From: an uncultured Oscillospiraceae bacterium | Lineage (GTDB): Bacteria; Bacillota; Clostridia; Oscillospirales; Acutalibacteraceae | Assembly (NCBI GenBank): GCA_902490145.1 | Contig: CABUCT010000002.1 | Span: 1-41,462, forward strand | DNA: 41,462 bases | Reading direction: 5' to 3' | Shown: piece by piece, positions 8,504-17,020 of the stretch | Position numbering within the stretch: the first letter of the stretch is position 1 | How the letters are laid out: the number at the start of each line of letters is the position of its first letter | The notes under the pieces: generated by a model | What the model was told of the DNA's origin: nothing | Seen by the model: the letters and a program-made list of their open reading frames with translations, nothing else | Databases searched by the model: none | Program-made: the position numbers and the translations under genes

Positions 8504-10318
8504 TTAGTTATTGTCTGTTTTTTGTCGCGTCAGTGCGGACAGCTCGACAAGGATTGAAGTTTTTCTTGCTTGGTCTTTCTCCGCCTCGTATGCCTCGCTT
8601 AACGCCTTTATTTGACTTCTGAGCCGAATTTTGTTCAATTCAGACAAACAGTCGGCAAAGTATTCCGCGTCTGAATCGGCATCGTTAAACTGCACCGAAA
8701 CCAATCTTTTTAGCTCCTCCGAAAAGGCGTCAATACCTTCGAGCGCGTAAAGCTCGCCGAAAACAGGCTGCTTGCCTAAGCTCTTGCATTCGGCAAGATA
8801 ATCCGCAACCATACGGAAAAAAGGGTTGTCCGTTTGGGGAACGGCACAGCCTGCGGCATAATCCTTGCGCATAAGGCAGCTTGCCAGCACGAAGTACATT
8901 GCCCTGTCCTCTGCCGTAAGAAAATTCAACAGATTGTCCGCGACGGCATTGCGCCCGTCTAAGACGCCCGAATCGTCCGCCGTTTCGGTTGAACTGCCGC
9001 CAACAAGCTCGCGCTTCAACATATCGTATGAAAGCCCCGTCCTGTCCCTTATGAGTCCGAGATAGGAGTCCTGCTCCACGCTGTCCAGAGGCTTCAACAC
9101 GGCAATGGCGTTTTTGGCAAAGGTTCTGAACGCTTCCCGCTTTTTTTCCTCTCCGTTGACCTTGTCCGCGCCGCTTTCCCTCCACGCGCATTCAAGCTTG
9201 TAATCGGTGAGGGGAACAGCCGCCTCCAAAGCCTTTTCAAACGCCTCCGCCCCTCTTTTTCTGACAAGGTCGTCGGGGTCCATTTCGTCGGGCATAGACA
9301 TAACGCGGACGTTCAAGCCTTCTTTCTTTAAAATATCCAGCCCCCTCAGAGTTGCCGCCTGTCCCGCCTTGTCTCCGTCGTAGCATATGTAAACATCCTT
9401 TGTAAGCCTCGAAACCAGTCTCGCCTGCTCGCTCGTCAGTGCGGTGCCCATGCTTGCGACCGTCATATCGAAGCCCGCCTGATAAAGGCTTATTGCATCC
9501 ATATAGCCTTCGACTATTATTACGTATTTGAGTCTCCCCTCCTGCTTGCATTTTTTTGCGAGATTGATTGCAAACAGGTTTTTGCTCTTGTCGAAAATGT
9601 CCGTAACGACGGTATTTTTGTATTTCGCGGCGTCCTCGCCGTTGAAAATTCTGCCGCCGAAAGCCACAACATTGCCTGCCATATTGACAATGGGTACAAT
9701 TATCCTCCCGCTCAGCGGGTCGTAAGCGCGGTCGTTTTTGGTGACGTTCAGAACGCCCGCCCTGTGTATATCCTCTGTTTTGAAACCCTTGTCTTTCAAA
9801 TAAAAATTAAGCGAATCCCAATCGGGCGAGTAGCCCATGCCGAAACGCCTGACGGCGGACAAACCGATTCCCCTGTTTTCGAGATATTTTCTTGCGGCAA
9901 GTCCTTTTTCCGACATAAGAGAGGCATGGTAAAAACGCGCGGCTTCGCGGCAGACGTCGTAATGAATCTGTCTTTCCTTTTTTTTGCGCTCATAAGCAGC
10001 GTCGTCTCCGCCGCTTCTGTCGGGCACTTCCAGTCCCGTGCGTTTTGCCAGCGTTTCCACCGCCTCCATAAAAGAACAGGATTCGTATTTCATGATAAAT
10101 CTGATGGCGTTTCCGCCGACGCCGCAGACAAAGCAATGAAAATACTGTCCCTCGCGATTGATTGAAAGCGAGGGATTGCTGTCATTGTGAAAAGGACAAA
10201 GCGCCCAATAGCCTCTGCCCTTAGGCTTGACGTCGATATAAGAGGATATGACGTCCACTATATCGTTTTTGTCAAGCAATTCCGATATAAATCTGTTCCA
10301 GACCGCGTCGTTAGCCAT
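8504..10318 (-). CDS. dnaG: DNA primase DnaG
   Basis: About 604 residues. The N-terminal CHC2 zinc finger (C41, H44, C62, C65) binds the template; the catalytic core follows, with TOPRIM motifs IIVEGYMDAISLYQAGF and CYDGDKAGQAA carrying the acidic metal ligands; the C-terminus is the helicase-interaction domain. It makes RNA primers for Okazaki fragments. I start at the ATG at 10318 (MANDAVW); a TTG at 10324 would add two residues. It is the first gene of the operon with rpoD and trmK and has a candidate promoter at 10352-10380. Confidence 0.97.
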   Translation of the reverse strand: MANDAVWNRFISELLDKNDIVDVISSYIDVKPKGRGYWALCPFHNDSNPSLSINREGQYFHCFVCGVGGNAIRFIMKYESCSFMEAVETLAKRTGLEVPDRSGGDDAAYERKKKERQIHYDVCREAARFYHASLMSEKGLAARKYLENRGIGLSAVRRFGMGYSPDWDSLNFYLKDKGFKTEDIHRAGVLNVTKNDRAYDPLSGRIIVPIVNMAGNVVAFGGRIFNGEDAAKYKNTVVTDIFDKSKNLFAINLAKKCKQEGRLKYVIIVEGYMDAISLYQAGFDMTVASMGTALTSEQARLVSRLTKDVYICYDGDKAGQAATLRGLDILKKEGLNVRVMSMPDEMDPDDLVRKRGAEAFEKALEAAVPLTDYKLECAWRESGADKVNGEEKKREAFRTFAKNAIAVLKPLDSVEQDSYLGLIRDRTGLSYDMLKRELVGGSSTETADDSGVLDGRNAVADNLLNFLTAEDRAMYFVLASCLMRKDYAAGCAVPQTDNPFFRMVADYLAECKSLGKQPVFGELYALEGIDAFSEELKRLVSVQFNDADSDAEYFADCLSELNKIRLRSQIKALSEAYEAEKDQARKTSILVELSALTRQKTDNN

Positions 10319-10351
10319 TTGCAAGCTCTTACAATTAAATATTCGGCAAAA

Positions 10352-10380
10352 AAATTAAAATTCCCCTAAAAACCCGTCAA
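10352..10380 (-). promoter_or_regulatory. Candidate sigma-A promoter for dnaG
   Basis: On the minus strand TTGACG (10380-10375), a 17-base spacer and TAATTT (10357-10352) would start transcription about 27 bases before the dnaG ATG. This fits the beginning of the dnaG-rpoD operon. Confidence 0.5.
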
Positions 10381-10408
10381 TTTTTTCAGAGTCGAAAAAA
10401 TCCGGATT

Positions 10409-10882
10409 TTAAGTATCGGGCAAACCGTTCAACGCCAGATTGCGGTTGCGGTATCTTGCGTCGCCGGTTATTTCCTTGCCAAAAAAATACGGCGGCAAAA
10501 ATTCCTTCGCCTGATTCTCGTCGTCAAACTCCACCTCGCATACTGCAAGCCCCGACAGCTCTCCCTTATAAAAATCCATTTCTATTTTTAAATTTTCATA
10601 TCGCAAAATATGTCTTTCTTTCTGTATAATTCTCCCCTTTTTTTCGGGCAAATTTTTTTCAAAATCATTTCCGCCGCACGGCGTCTCCGTTTCTAACCGC
10701 GACAGGGAAGAACCGGTGTCCCTTTTCACCGCAAAAAAACAGTCGCCGTTGACTCTGCGATACCTTTCCTCTGTTGTTCCGACCGTCACGTAATATTGCT
10801 CTATTTCCAAGCGCTCGGCGTCGCGCTCGAAAAGCTCCTTAACATAAACGTCGGGAATCAAAAATTTTCTTTCAATTTCCAT
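10409..10882 (-). CDS. CYTH-domain protein (triphosphate tunnel metalloenzyme family)
   Basis: The 157-residue protein opens with MEIERKFLI, the ExExK signature of the CYTH fold, an eight-stranded tunnel that binds triphosphates and divalent metals. Further basic and acidic strands (RRVNGDCFFAVKRD; KIEMDFYKGEL; AVCEVEF) match the tunnel lining. Family members act as inorganic triphosphatases or adenylate cyclases; the short bacterial form is most often an inorganic triphosphatase, but this is inference. The reading frame is open 39 codons further upstream, but that would overlap the ZIP gene by 58 bases, so I take the ATG at 10882. Confidence 0.85.
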   Translation of the reverse strand: MEIERKFLIPDVYVKELFERDAERLEIEQYYVTVGTTEERYRRVNGDCFFAVKRDTGSSLSRLETETPCGGNDFEKNLPEKKGRIIQKERHILRYENLKIEMDFYKGELSGLAVCEVEFDDENQAKEFLPPYFFGKEITGDARYRNRNLALNGLPDT

Positions 10883-10941
10883 TTGCGCCTCTTTTCGGAA
10901 AATATGCGGAAAACTTTCCCGCCGCTTCGTGACTGTTTTTA

Positions 10942-11730
10942 TCATCCCAGCGCGACGTCCAACACCATCATAAGGACAAAGCCTATCATGACTCCCCAAG
11001 TTCCGAGGTGAGGGTGCGCGTCAAGCTTTGCGTCGGGTATAAGGTCTTCCGCAACCACGAAAATCATGGCTCCTGCGGCGAAAGCAAGCAGCCAAGGCTG
11101 CGCGGCTGTCAGATACGCGGCAAGAAAATATCCCAAAACCGCCGAAACGGGTTCAACCGTTCCGCTGCCTACGCCGAAGGCAAACGCCTTGCCCCTGCTT
11201 CCCGTCGCCTGCTTCAACGGAAGGGACACCGCCGCGCCCTCGGGAAAATTCTGTATCGCAATGCCCAGCGCAAGCCCGAGCGCCGAAACATACGCAGCGT
11301 CCGTGCCAAGCGCGCCTGCCGCTCCGAATGCGAAACCGACTGCAAGTCCTTCGGGAATATTGTGAATTGTGACCGCAAGAAACATCTTGACAGGCTTGTT
11401 CAAGGAGGTCTGCGGCCCCTCGTCCTCGTTTGTTCCGCTGTGGAAATGAGGAACTATTTTGTCAAGAAGCACAAGAAAGAGTCCGCCGGCGACAAACCCC
11501 GTCGCGGCGGGCACAAAGCTCCATGTTCCCCAGTCCGAGGCTGCCTCGATTGACGGAATAAGCAGCGACCATACGGACGCGGCTATCATAATTCCCGCAG
11601 CAAAACCCAAAAAAAGCGTGTTCAGCTTTTCGGAAATTTCTCTTTTGAAGAAAAACACCAGCGACGAGCCGAGCGTCGTGGATAAAAATATCAATGAAAA
11701 ACCGAGAACGGTTAAAGCAGTATAACTCAT
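10942..11730 (-). CDS. ZIP-family divalent metal transporter
   Basis: The 262-residue membrane protein has about eight helices. Helix IV carries HNIPEGLAVG and helix V carries NFPEGAAVSLPL, the metal-binding pair of ZIP transporters, which import zinc or other divalent metals. A His-rich loop (PHFHSGTNEDE) lies between helices III and IV. It resembles the ZupT/GufA group. The start ATG at 11730 has AGGAG six bases upstream; a frame extending to 11760 lacks a site. A near-consensus promoter lies at 11749-11777. Confidence 0.92.
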   Translation of the reverse strand: MSYTALTVLGFSLIFLSTTLGSSLVFFFKREISEKLNTLFLGFAAGIMIAASVWSLLIPSIEAASDWGTWSFVPAATGFVAGGLFLVLLDKIVPHFHSGTNEDEGPQTSLNKPVKMFLAVTIHNIPEGLAVGFAFGAAGALGTDAAYVSALGLALGIAIQNFPEGAAVSLPLKQATGSRGKAFAFGVGSGTVEPVSAVLGYFLAAYLTAAQPWLLAFAAGAMIFVVAEDLIPDAKLDAHPHLGTWGVMIGFVLMMVLDVALG

Positions 11731-11748
11731 ATTTACTCCTGTTTGTCG

Positions 11749-11777
11749 ATTATACCACACTCGGACTTAAAACACAA
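11749..11777 (-). promoter_or_regulatory. Sigma-A type promoter of the ZIP gene
   Basis: On the minus strand TTGTGT (11777-11772), a 17-base spacer and a perfect TATAAT (11754-11749) place the start about 12 bases before the translational start. No metal-regulator operator is evident. Confidence 0.7.
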
Positions 11778-11861
11778 ACGCCTTGAAACGCCGCAGCTAC
11801 CGAAACGTCGTTTAATAACCGCTGCGCAGCGCCTTGCCTGCAAACCGACAAAAAATCAGAT

Positions 11862-11892
11862 AAAAAAGGCTTATGCCTAAAAAGCATAAGCC
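11862..11892 (-). terminator. Rho-independent terminator, originally that of ppdK
   Basis: A perfect 9-bp stem (GGCTTATGC at 11868-11876 with GCATAAGCC at 11884-11892) is followed on the minus strand by six T. It lies 18 bases after the displaced ppdK tail at 11911-11940 and now also terminates the recombinase gene of the inserted element. Confidence 0.85.
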
Positions 11893-11910
11893 CTTGAATT
11901 TTGCCGCCGT

Positions 11911-11940
11911 TTATTTACGGGGATTTCTTATATTCGCCTG
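11911..11940 (-). other. Displaced native 3' end of ppdK and element junction (attL-like)
   Basis: Read on the minus strand in the ppdK frame, this stretch encodes Q-A-N-I-R-N-P-R-K-stop. The ppdK gene at 34521-34550 ends Q-A-N-I-K-H-P-R-G-stop. The first 11 bases (ATATTCGCCTG on the plus strand, 11930-11940) are identical to 34540-34550. I read this as the original ppdK end, pushed here by integration; the 11-bp identity is the probable crossover core. Confidence 0.82.
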
Positions 11941-13674
11941 TGGTGGTCACAGCCTGCGAGGGTAAAATGACCGTTTTGCCCTGTATTTTGAGGTTTGGTG
12001 CTATCTTCCATATCAAATTCAGCCCCCACTGCGCTTGCAGTCATATTATCACCTTTGCCCGACGTGGTCATCCTTAAATATGAAGGCTTATTCCTCAGCC
12101 ACAAGCCCCATCTGAACACGTTGCCCTTTTCTACAGTGATAGTATCAATGAATTCCATCAGCACGTCTTTATCCGCCTTGCCGCTTTCGTCCATGCTGAT
12201 TTTTCCGAGCAGGTCACGAACATACTGCATATCTATGCTTTCTTCGGCGTCTTCATCCTGCCCGGTGCCGAGCATTGCTGCTTGCAGTTCTTTAATATCC
12301 TGCTCACACTTTGACTTGGCTCGCTGATGCTGATATTCTTCCTTGCTTATTTCACCGTCAGCTCTCAATGAGAGGAGCGAGTCGAGTTTCTTCTCCGCCT
12401 TTTCAATCCGCTGCTGATAGCCCGAAAGGTCACGCTTATTTTCCGTCTTCATCTCCTTCAACGTCTGGTTGAGAATGTTGGCCGCCTCCTCTATGACGGG
12501 AGCTATATCAACTATGATATTGTCAAACAGCACCGCCGCCATGACATCAAGTTTGGTTTCGTTGACTGTCGGCATATCGCAAAAGCCTTCGGTATCGAGG
12601 TCTAACTGCCTGCGTTTTTCCGCAATACCGTTGTTGATACGCGAATAACAGCTATAACCGTAGTGCTTTTGCCCGTTCTTATCCTGACGCCATTTGTAGC
12701 GTTTGAACCTGGAGCCGCACGCACAGCGCAACTTATTTGCCCAAACATCGGTCGTCGGCGTTACGCCTATTCTCTTCTGTTTACTCTTTACAAGCGCGGA
12801 CACCGTCGTTGACCTGTCCATACGCAGATCTCTGCAAGCGTACCCATACATCTTCGGGAATTATCGGCTCGAAATCTCCCTTGACAAGCACAAACTCCTC
12901 TTCCTTGTTGCGGATGATTTTCTGGTCGAGGAAGTTGTTTCTGTACGACTTATTATAGCCGATATAGCCCATGTAAGTCGCATTGTGCAGCACGCGCGAA
13001 ACCTTGGTTGTATCCCACTTAATTAAACCATTGACGCACCTGCGCTTATTCTCGATAAGCTTGCCAATTATGGCACGCATACCGTAGCCTTGCAGATACC
13101 AGCGGTAAATCATTCGGACCGTTTCCGCCTGTTCGGGGTCTATGACGTATGTATTGCCTACGCGCTTATAGCCGAGGATGTTTCCGTAGCCGTAGAGAGT
13201 TTTATTCATTCGACTGACCTGCTGTCCTGCTTTTACTCGTTCGGAAATCTTCCTGCTCTCGTCCTGAGCGAGCGTCGCCATGATTGTAAGCCTGAGTTCT
13301 CCGTCGCCATCCAGCGTCCAGATGTTGTCCTCCACAAAGAACACTTCGACATTTATGTTTTTAAGCTCTCGCGTTGCCATAAGGGTATCGACCGTATTCC
13401 TCGCAAAGCGGCAGACTTCACGCGTTACGATTAAATCGAACTTGCCCGCTCTTGCATCATCCATCATTTTAAGGAAAGCAGGTCGCTTTTTCGCCTGCGT
13501 TCCCGTAATGCCCTGGTCGATATATCTTCCGCAAAGCTGCCAGTTGGGATGATATTTTAATTGGTCGTCATACCACTGCATCTGATTTTCAAGGGCTGAT
13601 AGCTGAGCTTCGTGCTCCGTCGATACTCGCCCATAGAAAACCATCTTCCTTTCCCTGTTTTTATCGGCTATCAT
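11928..13674 (-). pseudogene. Large serine recombinase, frameshifted
   Basis: Two frames together give a recombinase of about 580 residues. The first (13674-12781) has the resolvase domain with YGRVST (catalytic serine near residue 18) and the recombinase domain; the second (readable 12851-11928) has the zinc ribbon (CACG, then a YSCYSR segment where the second Cys pair is partly changed), a coiled coil and the C-terminal DNA-binding part. The frames meet near 12845 in a GCAGAGATC run; a two-base loss in an AG repeat or a one-base gain explains it. Such integrases join attP and attB without accessory factors. The gene ends at the left junction, as expected for an element-end integrase. Confidence 0.88.
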
Positions 13675-13716
13675 TGATTTTCCTCCAACAGTTTCCTCTC
13701 CTTTAAAACAAGTCTT

Positions 13717-13833
13717 TCATAAATACCGTCCGAAAGTTAAATACTTGATTGCCACTATCCTTTTATCGTAATTGTTGCCATATTCTTTAATTATTTCCTT
13801 TGTCTGTTCGTCTGTTCTTAGGTTATAGTTCAA
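13717..13833 (-). CDS. Small ORF upstream of the recombinase
   Basis: A 38-residue frame starts at TTG 13833 just after AAGGAG (spacing only about two bases) and reads MNYNLRTDEQTK and so on, ending 42 bases before the recombinase ATG. It is charged and mildly hydrophobic at the end (IVAIKYLTFGRYL). No family is recognised. The poor spacing makes it doubtful; it could be a leader peptide or a remnant. Confidence 0.3.
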   Translation of the reverse strand: MNYNLRTDEQTKEIIKEYGNNYDKRIVAIKYLTFGRYL

Positions 13834-13991
13834 ATCTCCTTTTTAATTTTGTGTTTTGCGTAGGTCGCAGCGCCAGGGATTTACGTCTTGTCTTTTCACT
13901 CCGCCAAAGGCTCTTACATACTTTTTTTATTTACCGACTACTCTCCGTTGCGCTGCCGTTCCTTTACTTAACTCTAACTTTTCCTCAACTT

Positions 13992-14021
13992 CCGCATTCC
14001 ATCACGGAAAGATGAATGCGG
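13992..14021. other. Stable hairpin in a gene-poor stretch
   Basis: Arms CCGCATTC (13992-13999) and GAATGCGG (14014-14021) pair, and an ATC/GAT pair extends the stem with one bulge. There is no T-tract, so it is not a clear terminator. The surrounding 13834-14082 holds no convincing gene on either strand. It could be a recombinase or replication site, or part of an RNA. Confidence 0.4.
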
Positions 14022-14082
14022 TTTGCCCTATCACACAATTTTCCCCTTTTCTTTTTCCCGATATTACGGGTGTGTTAAGCAC

Positions 14083-14301
14083 TTAATGTGTTCCGTGTGT
14101 TTTTATGAGCTCATAGGCAGTTTTAATAAAGTCCACCTTGCTCATGTTGCGTTCCTTTAAAAACGCATTGATTTCATCAAACAGGTCACGCGGTATCATT
14201 GTCTGAAAATTGCCGCTCGCCGCCTGACGCTTTTGCTTATTCTTTGCCTCGTATTTACGGTTTGCCACCCTCTGCGGTGTATCTTCCTTTCTCGTTACCA
14301 C
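14083..14301 (-). CDS. Small ribbon-helix-helix-like DNA-binding protein
   Basis: The 72-residue protein has a basic N-terminal tail (RKYEAKNKQKRQ), then a strand FQTMIPRDLFDEINAFL and a helix NMSKVDFIKTAYELIK, the layout of Arc/MetJ-type ribbon-helix-helix regulators common on Firmicutes mobile elements. It would act as a small dimeric repressor or relaxosome accessory protein. The start is GTG at 14301 with GGAGGG upstream, and a strong promoter lies just before it. Its position next to the recombinase suggests control of the element, which is inference. Confidence 0.7.
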   Translation of the reverse strand: MVTRKEDTPQRVANRKYEAKNKQKRQAASGNFQTMIPRDLFDEINAFLKERNMSKVDFIKTAYELIKTHGTH

Positions 14302-14338
14302 TTTATCCCTCCGAAAGTTTTTCTCGTATATATACTAT

Positions 14339-14367
14339 ATTATATATCACAAGACTTTGAAAGTCAA
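14339..14367 (-). promoter_or_regulatory. Strong sigma-A promoter of the ribbon-helix-helix gene
   Basis: On the minus strand TTGACT (14367-14362), a 17-base spacer and TATAAT (14344-14339), followed by the GGAGGG and GTG start of the gene at 14301. It overlaps a TA-rich run (TATATATACTATATTATATA on the plus strand). Confidence 0.85.
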
Positions 14368-14427
14368 GGGTCAGCGAAAAATTTATGCCTTGCCGGTCGT
14401 GGCGACTAAACGTCGCTCGCAGCTTTT

Positions 14428-14880
14428 TTACTTACGCAGATTTCTAATCCCCTCCGCCTCAAACTGTTCGAGATATTCGGGAGTGTCGGCGAGAAGTCCG
14501 TTGTTGAACTTCTGTATAATGCCTTGTTCGTCAGAATACTTCTCACTTATGAAATTGAAGAGCGACGACAGAATAGATTTGTTGATTGTTACGTTCAGCA
14601 CAGTTTCATTTAGAAGCCTTGTCAAAGCGGCGTAGAACTCTTCGTCTGTACTTCCGCTTTTTCTCGGCGCAACCAAATCTTCTTTTTCCTCTTCCGTTAC
14701 CATACCACCCGTCAGCTTTTCATAAAGAATAGGCATACCGTAGAAGAGAGCTTCATTGATTACCTTGTTTGCGCTTTCATATCCCGGAAGCTTGGTAAGC
14801 CGTTCAATCTGCTCTATCATTTCGATATCTGCAATTCTGATATGCCGCTGCACGCCTATCTTTTGATGTTTTTCTTTCAA
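14428..14880 (-). CDS. Hypothetical mobile-element protein
   Basis: A protein of about 150 residues. The frame is open further upstream, but the TTG at 14880 has a perfect GGAGGTGA at 14892-14885, so I start there (reading MKEKHQKIGVQRHIRIAD). The first 50 residues could form a ribbon-helix-helix-like unit (HIRIADIEMIEQIERLTKL), followed by a helical body. I do not recognise a named family; similar proteins occur as accessory genes on Firmicutes plasmids and conjugative elements. It lies downstream of the 15008-15799 gene with a 127-base spacer and is probably co-transcribed. Confidence 0.6.
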   Translation of the reverse strand: MKEKHQKIGVQRHIRIADIEMIEQIERLTKLPGYESANKVINEALFYGMPILYEKLTGGMVTEEEKEDLVAPRKSGSTDEEFYAALTRLLNETVLNVTINKSILSSLFNFISEKYSDEQGIIQKFNNGLLADTPEYLEQFEAEGIRNLRK

Positions 14881-15007
14881 TCTGTCACCTCCTCTAGCCA
14901 TAGGCACAACGAAAGCGGGTTTCCCGTTTGTCATTTTGCGGCAAGCAAAATTTCTCGTAGGTGGGAATATACCACCTACCTTATCCTGCTTGCGGTTTAT
15001 GGACAAA

Positions 15008-15799
15008 TCATCCCACCTCCCAGCTTGTTTTTGCTTGACCTTTTTGTCCGTATTTCTGCTCGTACCCTCGTGCAAAATAGTAGATATTCCGCACCTTTCC
15101 AAGCTCTTCATCCGCTTCAAAATGCGCGGCAACGTCAGCCCAATTCAGATCGTTTATATACCTTTCACTTGCGCCGTACAGATTGCCCTGTATGTCTGGA
15201 TAAGCACTTCTGAACTGTTCATAGGTCATACTTTCTTTCGGCTCAGACAGTTCTTTAACGGACGTTATCTGCGGCATATCTTGGGGCATGACAGGTTGCT
15301 TGTCCGTCTCCTGAATTGCGCTTGCTTCAATCTTGGTTACGCCGCATTTTGCCTTTCCGCCTCTGCTTCCGCTGGACTTTCGCTTTTTGGAAACATCCAT
15401 TTTAAGCTTGCATAGGTTGTAATACCCCTGTATCTCTTTGTCCTTGAACTGCACCTCTTCTCCGCGGAACATATACGCACAGATCGCCTTGACAAATGCT
15501 CCCAAATCAACACCTTTCAATAACTTCATCGCATCGAAATACGTTTCTTTGAACGTGAAGTGTTCCGAGCGCAGGTTATACCTCTTTAACGATTTGCCGC
15601 TGCTCTCCGCCTCCTTGACCTCTGCAAACATGTCCGAAATGTTGCTCCAATAGAAACGTTCCTTACCGCTAAGCTCCTCTTCGGGCTGCTTATCCTCGAA
15701 CTCGTACTCGCATATTCGCATTGCGAACTTGCCCGCATCCGTATCGTTTATTCCGTCTAAAATGTCCGAATACAGCTTGTAAAATATAAATTGTTTCAA
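15008..15799 (-). CDS. Hypothetical phage/plasmid-type protein (DUF6291-like)
   Basis: The 263-residue protein has an N-terminal region (residues 1-125) resembling the DUF6291-type domain of phage and element replication loci (FYKLYSDILDGINDTDAGKF; the related second block FTFKETYFDAMKLLKGVDLGAF looks like an internal duplication), a lysine- and glycine-rich linker (KKRKSSGSRGGKAK) and a C-terminal segment (YEQFRSAYPDIQGNLYG) of the kind seen in replication-organiser proteins. Start TTG at 15799 with GGAGG six bases upstream. The repeat-rich region at 15.9-16.5 kb lies directly upstream. A role in replication is a guess. Confidence 0.55.
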   Translation of the reverse strand: MKQFIFYKLYSDILDGINDTDAGKFAMRICEYEFEDKQPEEELSGKERFYWSNISDMFAEVKEAESSGKSLKRYNLRSEHFTFKETYFDAMKLLKGVDLGAFVKAICAYMFRGEEVQFKDKEIQGYYNLCKLKMDVSKKRKSSGSRGGKAKCGVTKIEASAIQETDKQPVMPQDMPQITSVKELSEPKESMTYEQFRSAYPDIQGNLYGASERYINDLNWADVAAHFEADEELGKVRNIYYFARGYEQKYGQKGQAKTSWEVG

Positions 15800-15934
15800 T
15801 AATTACCTCCTAGTTTTTTTTAATTTTTTGTTTCCTCTGTTGGCTATCTTACACTCATATATATCATCATCTCCTTGTGATTTCTTATCTTTACCCCACA
15901 CCGAAGCGCAGGAATTTTTGTCGCTGCTTAATAG

Positions 15935-16530
15935 TTGCCCTCACTTTAACAAGGACACGAAATTTTAAAAGTTCGGGGTGCAACAATAAATTTCTTGCCT
16001 ATGAATAATACTCTCACTTAGTAGCCACGGCACGAGGCATTTTACAACGGGTATATCAAAAATTTCTGCGCTCAATGTGGAGAGCGTTATAGCATCGTAT
16101 AAAAGTCCCCTCACTATATAAAGGACACTTTTTGAATGTCAGTACATGGTTTTGCTCAAAATTTTATACTCTTTTCTTAAAACCCCTACATGTAAACAAG
16201 GACATGAGATTTCAAAATATAGACGCTTACGAAGATTTTTTTGGGTACGGAAAGGCGATTGTGTGACTTTGTAAAATATTCCTCTCATAATTACCCGACA
16301 ATTGAAGGCAAAAACTTTGACGTTTTTCCCAAAATTCATCTGACGACACGAAAAAGTCCCTTCACTTAATAGCCACGAAAAGCGGCGTTTTTGGGGTATA
16401 CGTTTAATAATTTAACAAATATTTTTTCTGCGGGAGTGTAAAACCTTTTTCTCCTAATAGCCACAAGAATGGCAAAATCGGAGCCCCTGATTTTAAGATT
16501 TTTCAGAATAGCTACAAAAAAACAGCTCCT
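15935..16530. repeat. Eight degenerate copies of a roughly 25-bp motif
   Basis: The consensus on the plus strand is approximately CCCTCACTTAATAGCCACGA, preceded by AAAGT and often followed by a T-rich or A-rich run. The AGCCAC or AGGACAC part of each copy starts near 15952, 16023, 16122, 16199, 16293, 16371, 16459 and 16510, giving irregular spacing of about 50-100 bases. Intervening sequences differ. No reading frame of note spans 15800-16636. The pattern could be iterons, an origin of transfer, or a family of short RNAs. Confidence 0.65.
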
Positions 16531-16562
16531 TACAAGTGGTAGCCAAATAAGGAGCCGTTTTT
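16525..16562. terminator. Two-way terminator
   Basis: Arms GCTCCTTA (16525-16532) and TAAGGAGC (16548-16555) are flanked by T-tracts on both strands (TTTTT at the right, seven A at the left). It separates the repeat region from the decayed gene at 16637-16984. Confidence 0.75.
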
Positions 16563-16636
16563 ATGCGTATGCAGATATTTTTCTGTTTGGGAGCAAAAGT
16601 CAATTCAATGATTTATGCCTCCAAGCAGCAACCTAA

Positions 16637-16984
16637 GTTAAAAAAATCCGCCCAAACGTAAAACTGCTTTACGTTATAGCGGAATACACACATATCAGTG
16701 AGAATTACAAAGATTACTTATTAAATTTTTACGATGATACCTATTTCCCCCGACAAGATTTTGAACGCAGGCAGAGCCGCCTACGTTGAGCGCAATTACC
16801 ACATGATAGACCGCGCCGGTATTTGCATATTCTATTTAGACAAGACTTACTCTCCACTTAACGGACAACCATCAAACAATCACTTGGCTAGCCCAACACA
16901 AAGGTCAGCGGAACAAAACTCGCTTATAATTATGCCATATTCAAAAAGAAAGTTATAATAAACCTGTATTGTGATACGCAATAA
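16637..16984 (+). pseudogene. Decayed SLOG-family (DUF1273/YpsA-like) gene fragment
   Basis: Three frame segments read in order as one protein C-terminus: PNVKLLYVIAEY to FYDDTYFP (16652-16750), PDKILNAGRAAYVERNYHMI (from about 16751 in the next frame), and SGTKLAYNYAIFKKKVIINL ending at 16984. This is the second half of a SLOG (Rossmann, nucleotide-binding) protein of the sort carried on Firmicutes elements; SGTKLAY is its typical end. One extra C in the C5 run at 16747-16751 explains the first shift; the second lies near 16870-16900. The N-terminal half is missing. Confidence 0.75.
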
Positions 16985-17020
16985 GATGACGGTTGAATAC
17001 AATCAATCATCCCCTTCGGT

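Noticed and set aside
7725..8507. 260-codon plus-strand frame
   Set aside because: Antisense shadow of rpoD with no ribosome site or family features.
10409..10999. Long start of the CYTH gene
   Set aside because: It would add 39 residues unlike the family and overlap the ZIP gene; MEIERK at 10882 is the canonical N-terminus.
15935..16530. CRISPR array
   Set aside because: Repeat copies are too divergent, spacing varies from about 50 to 100 bases, and there is no cas1 or effector. The Cas2-like gene is 8 kb away in a restriction operon.
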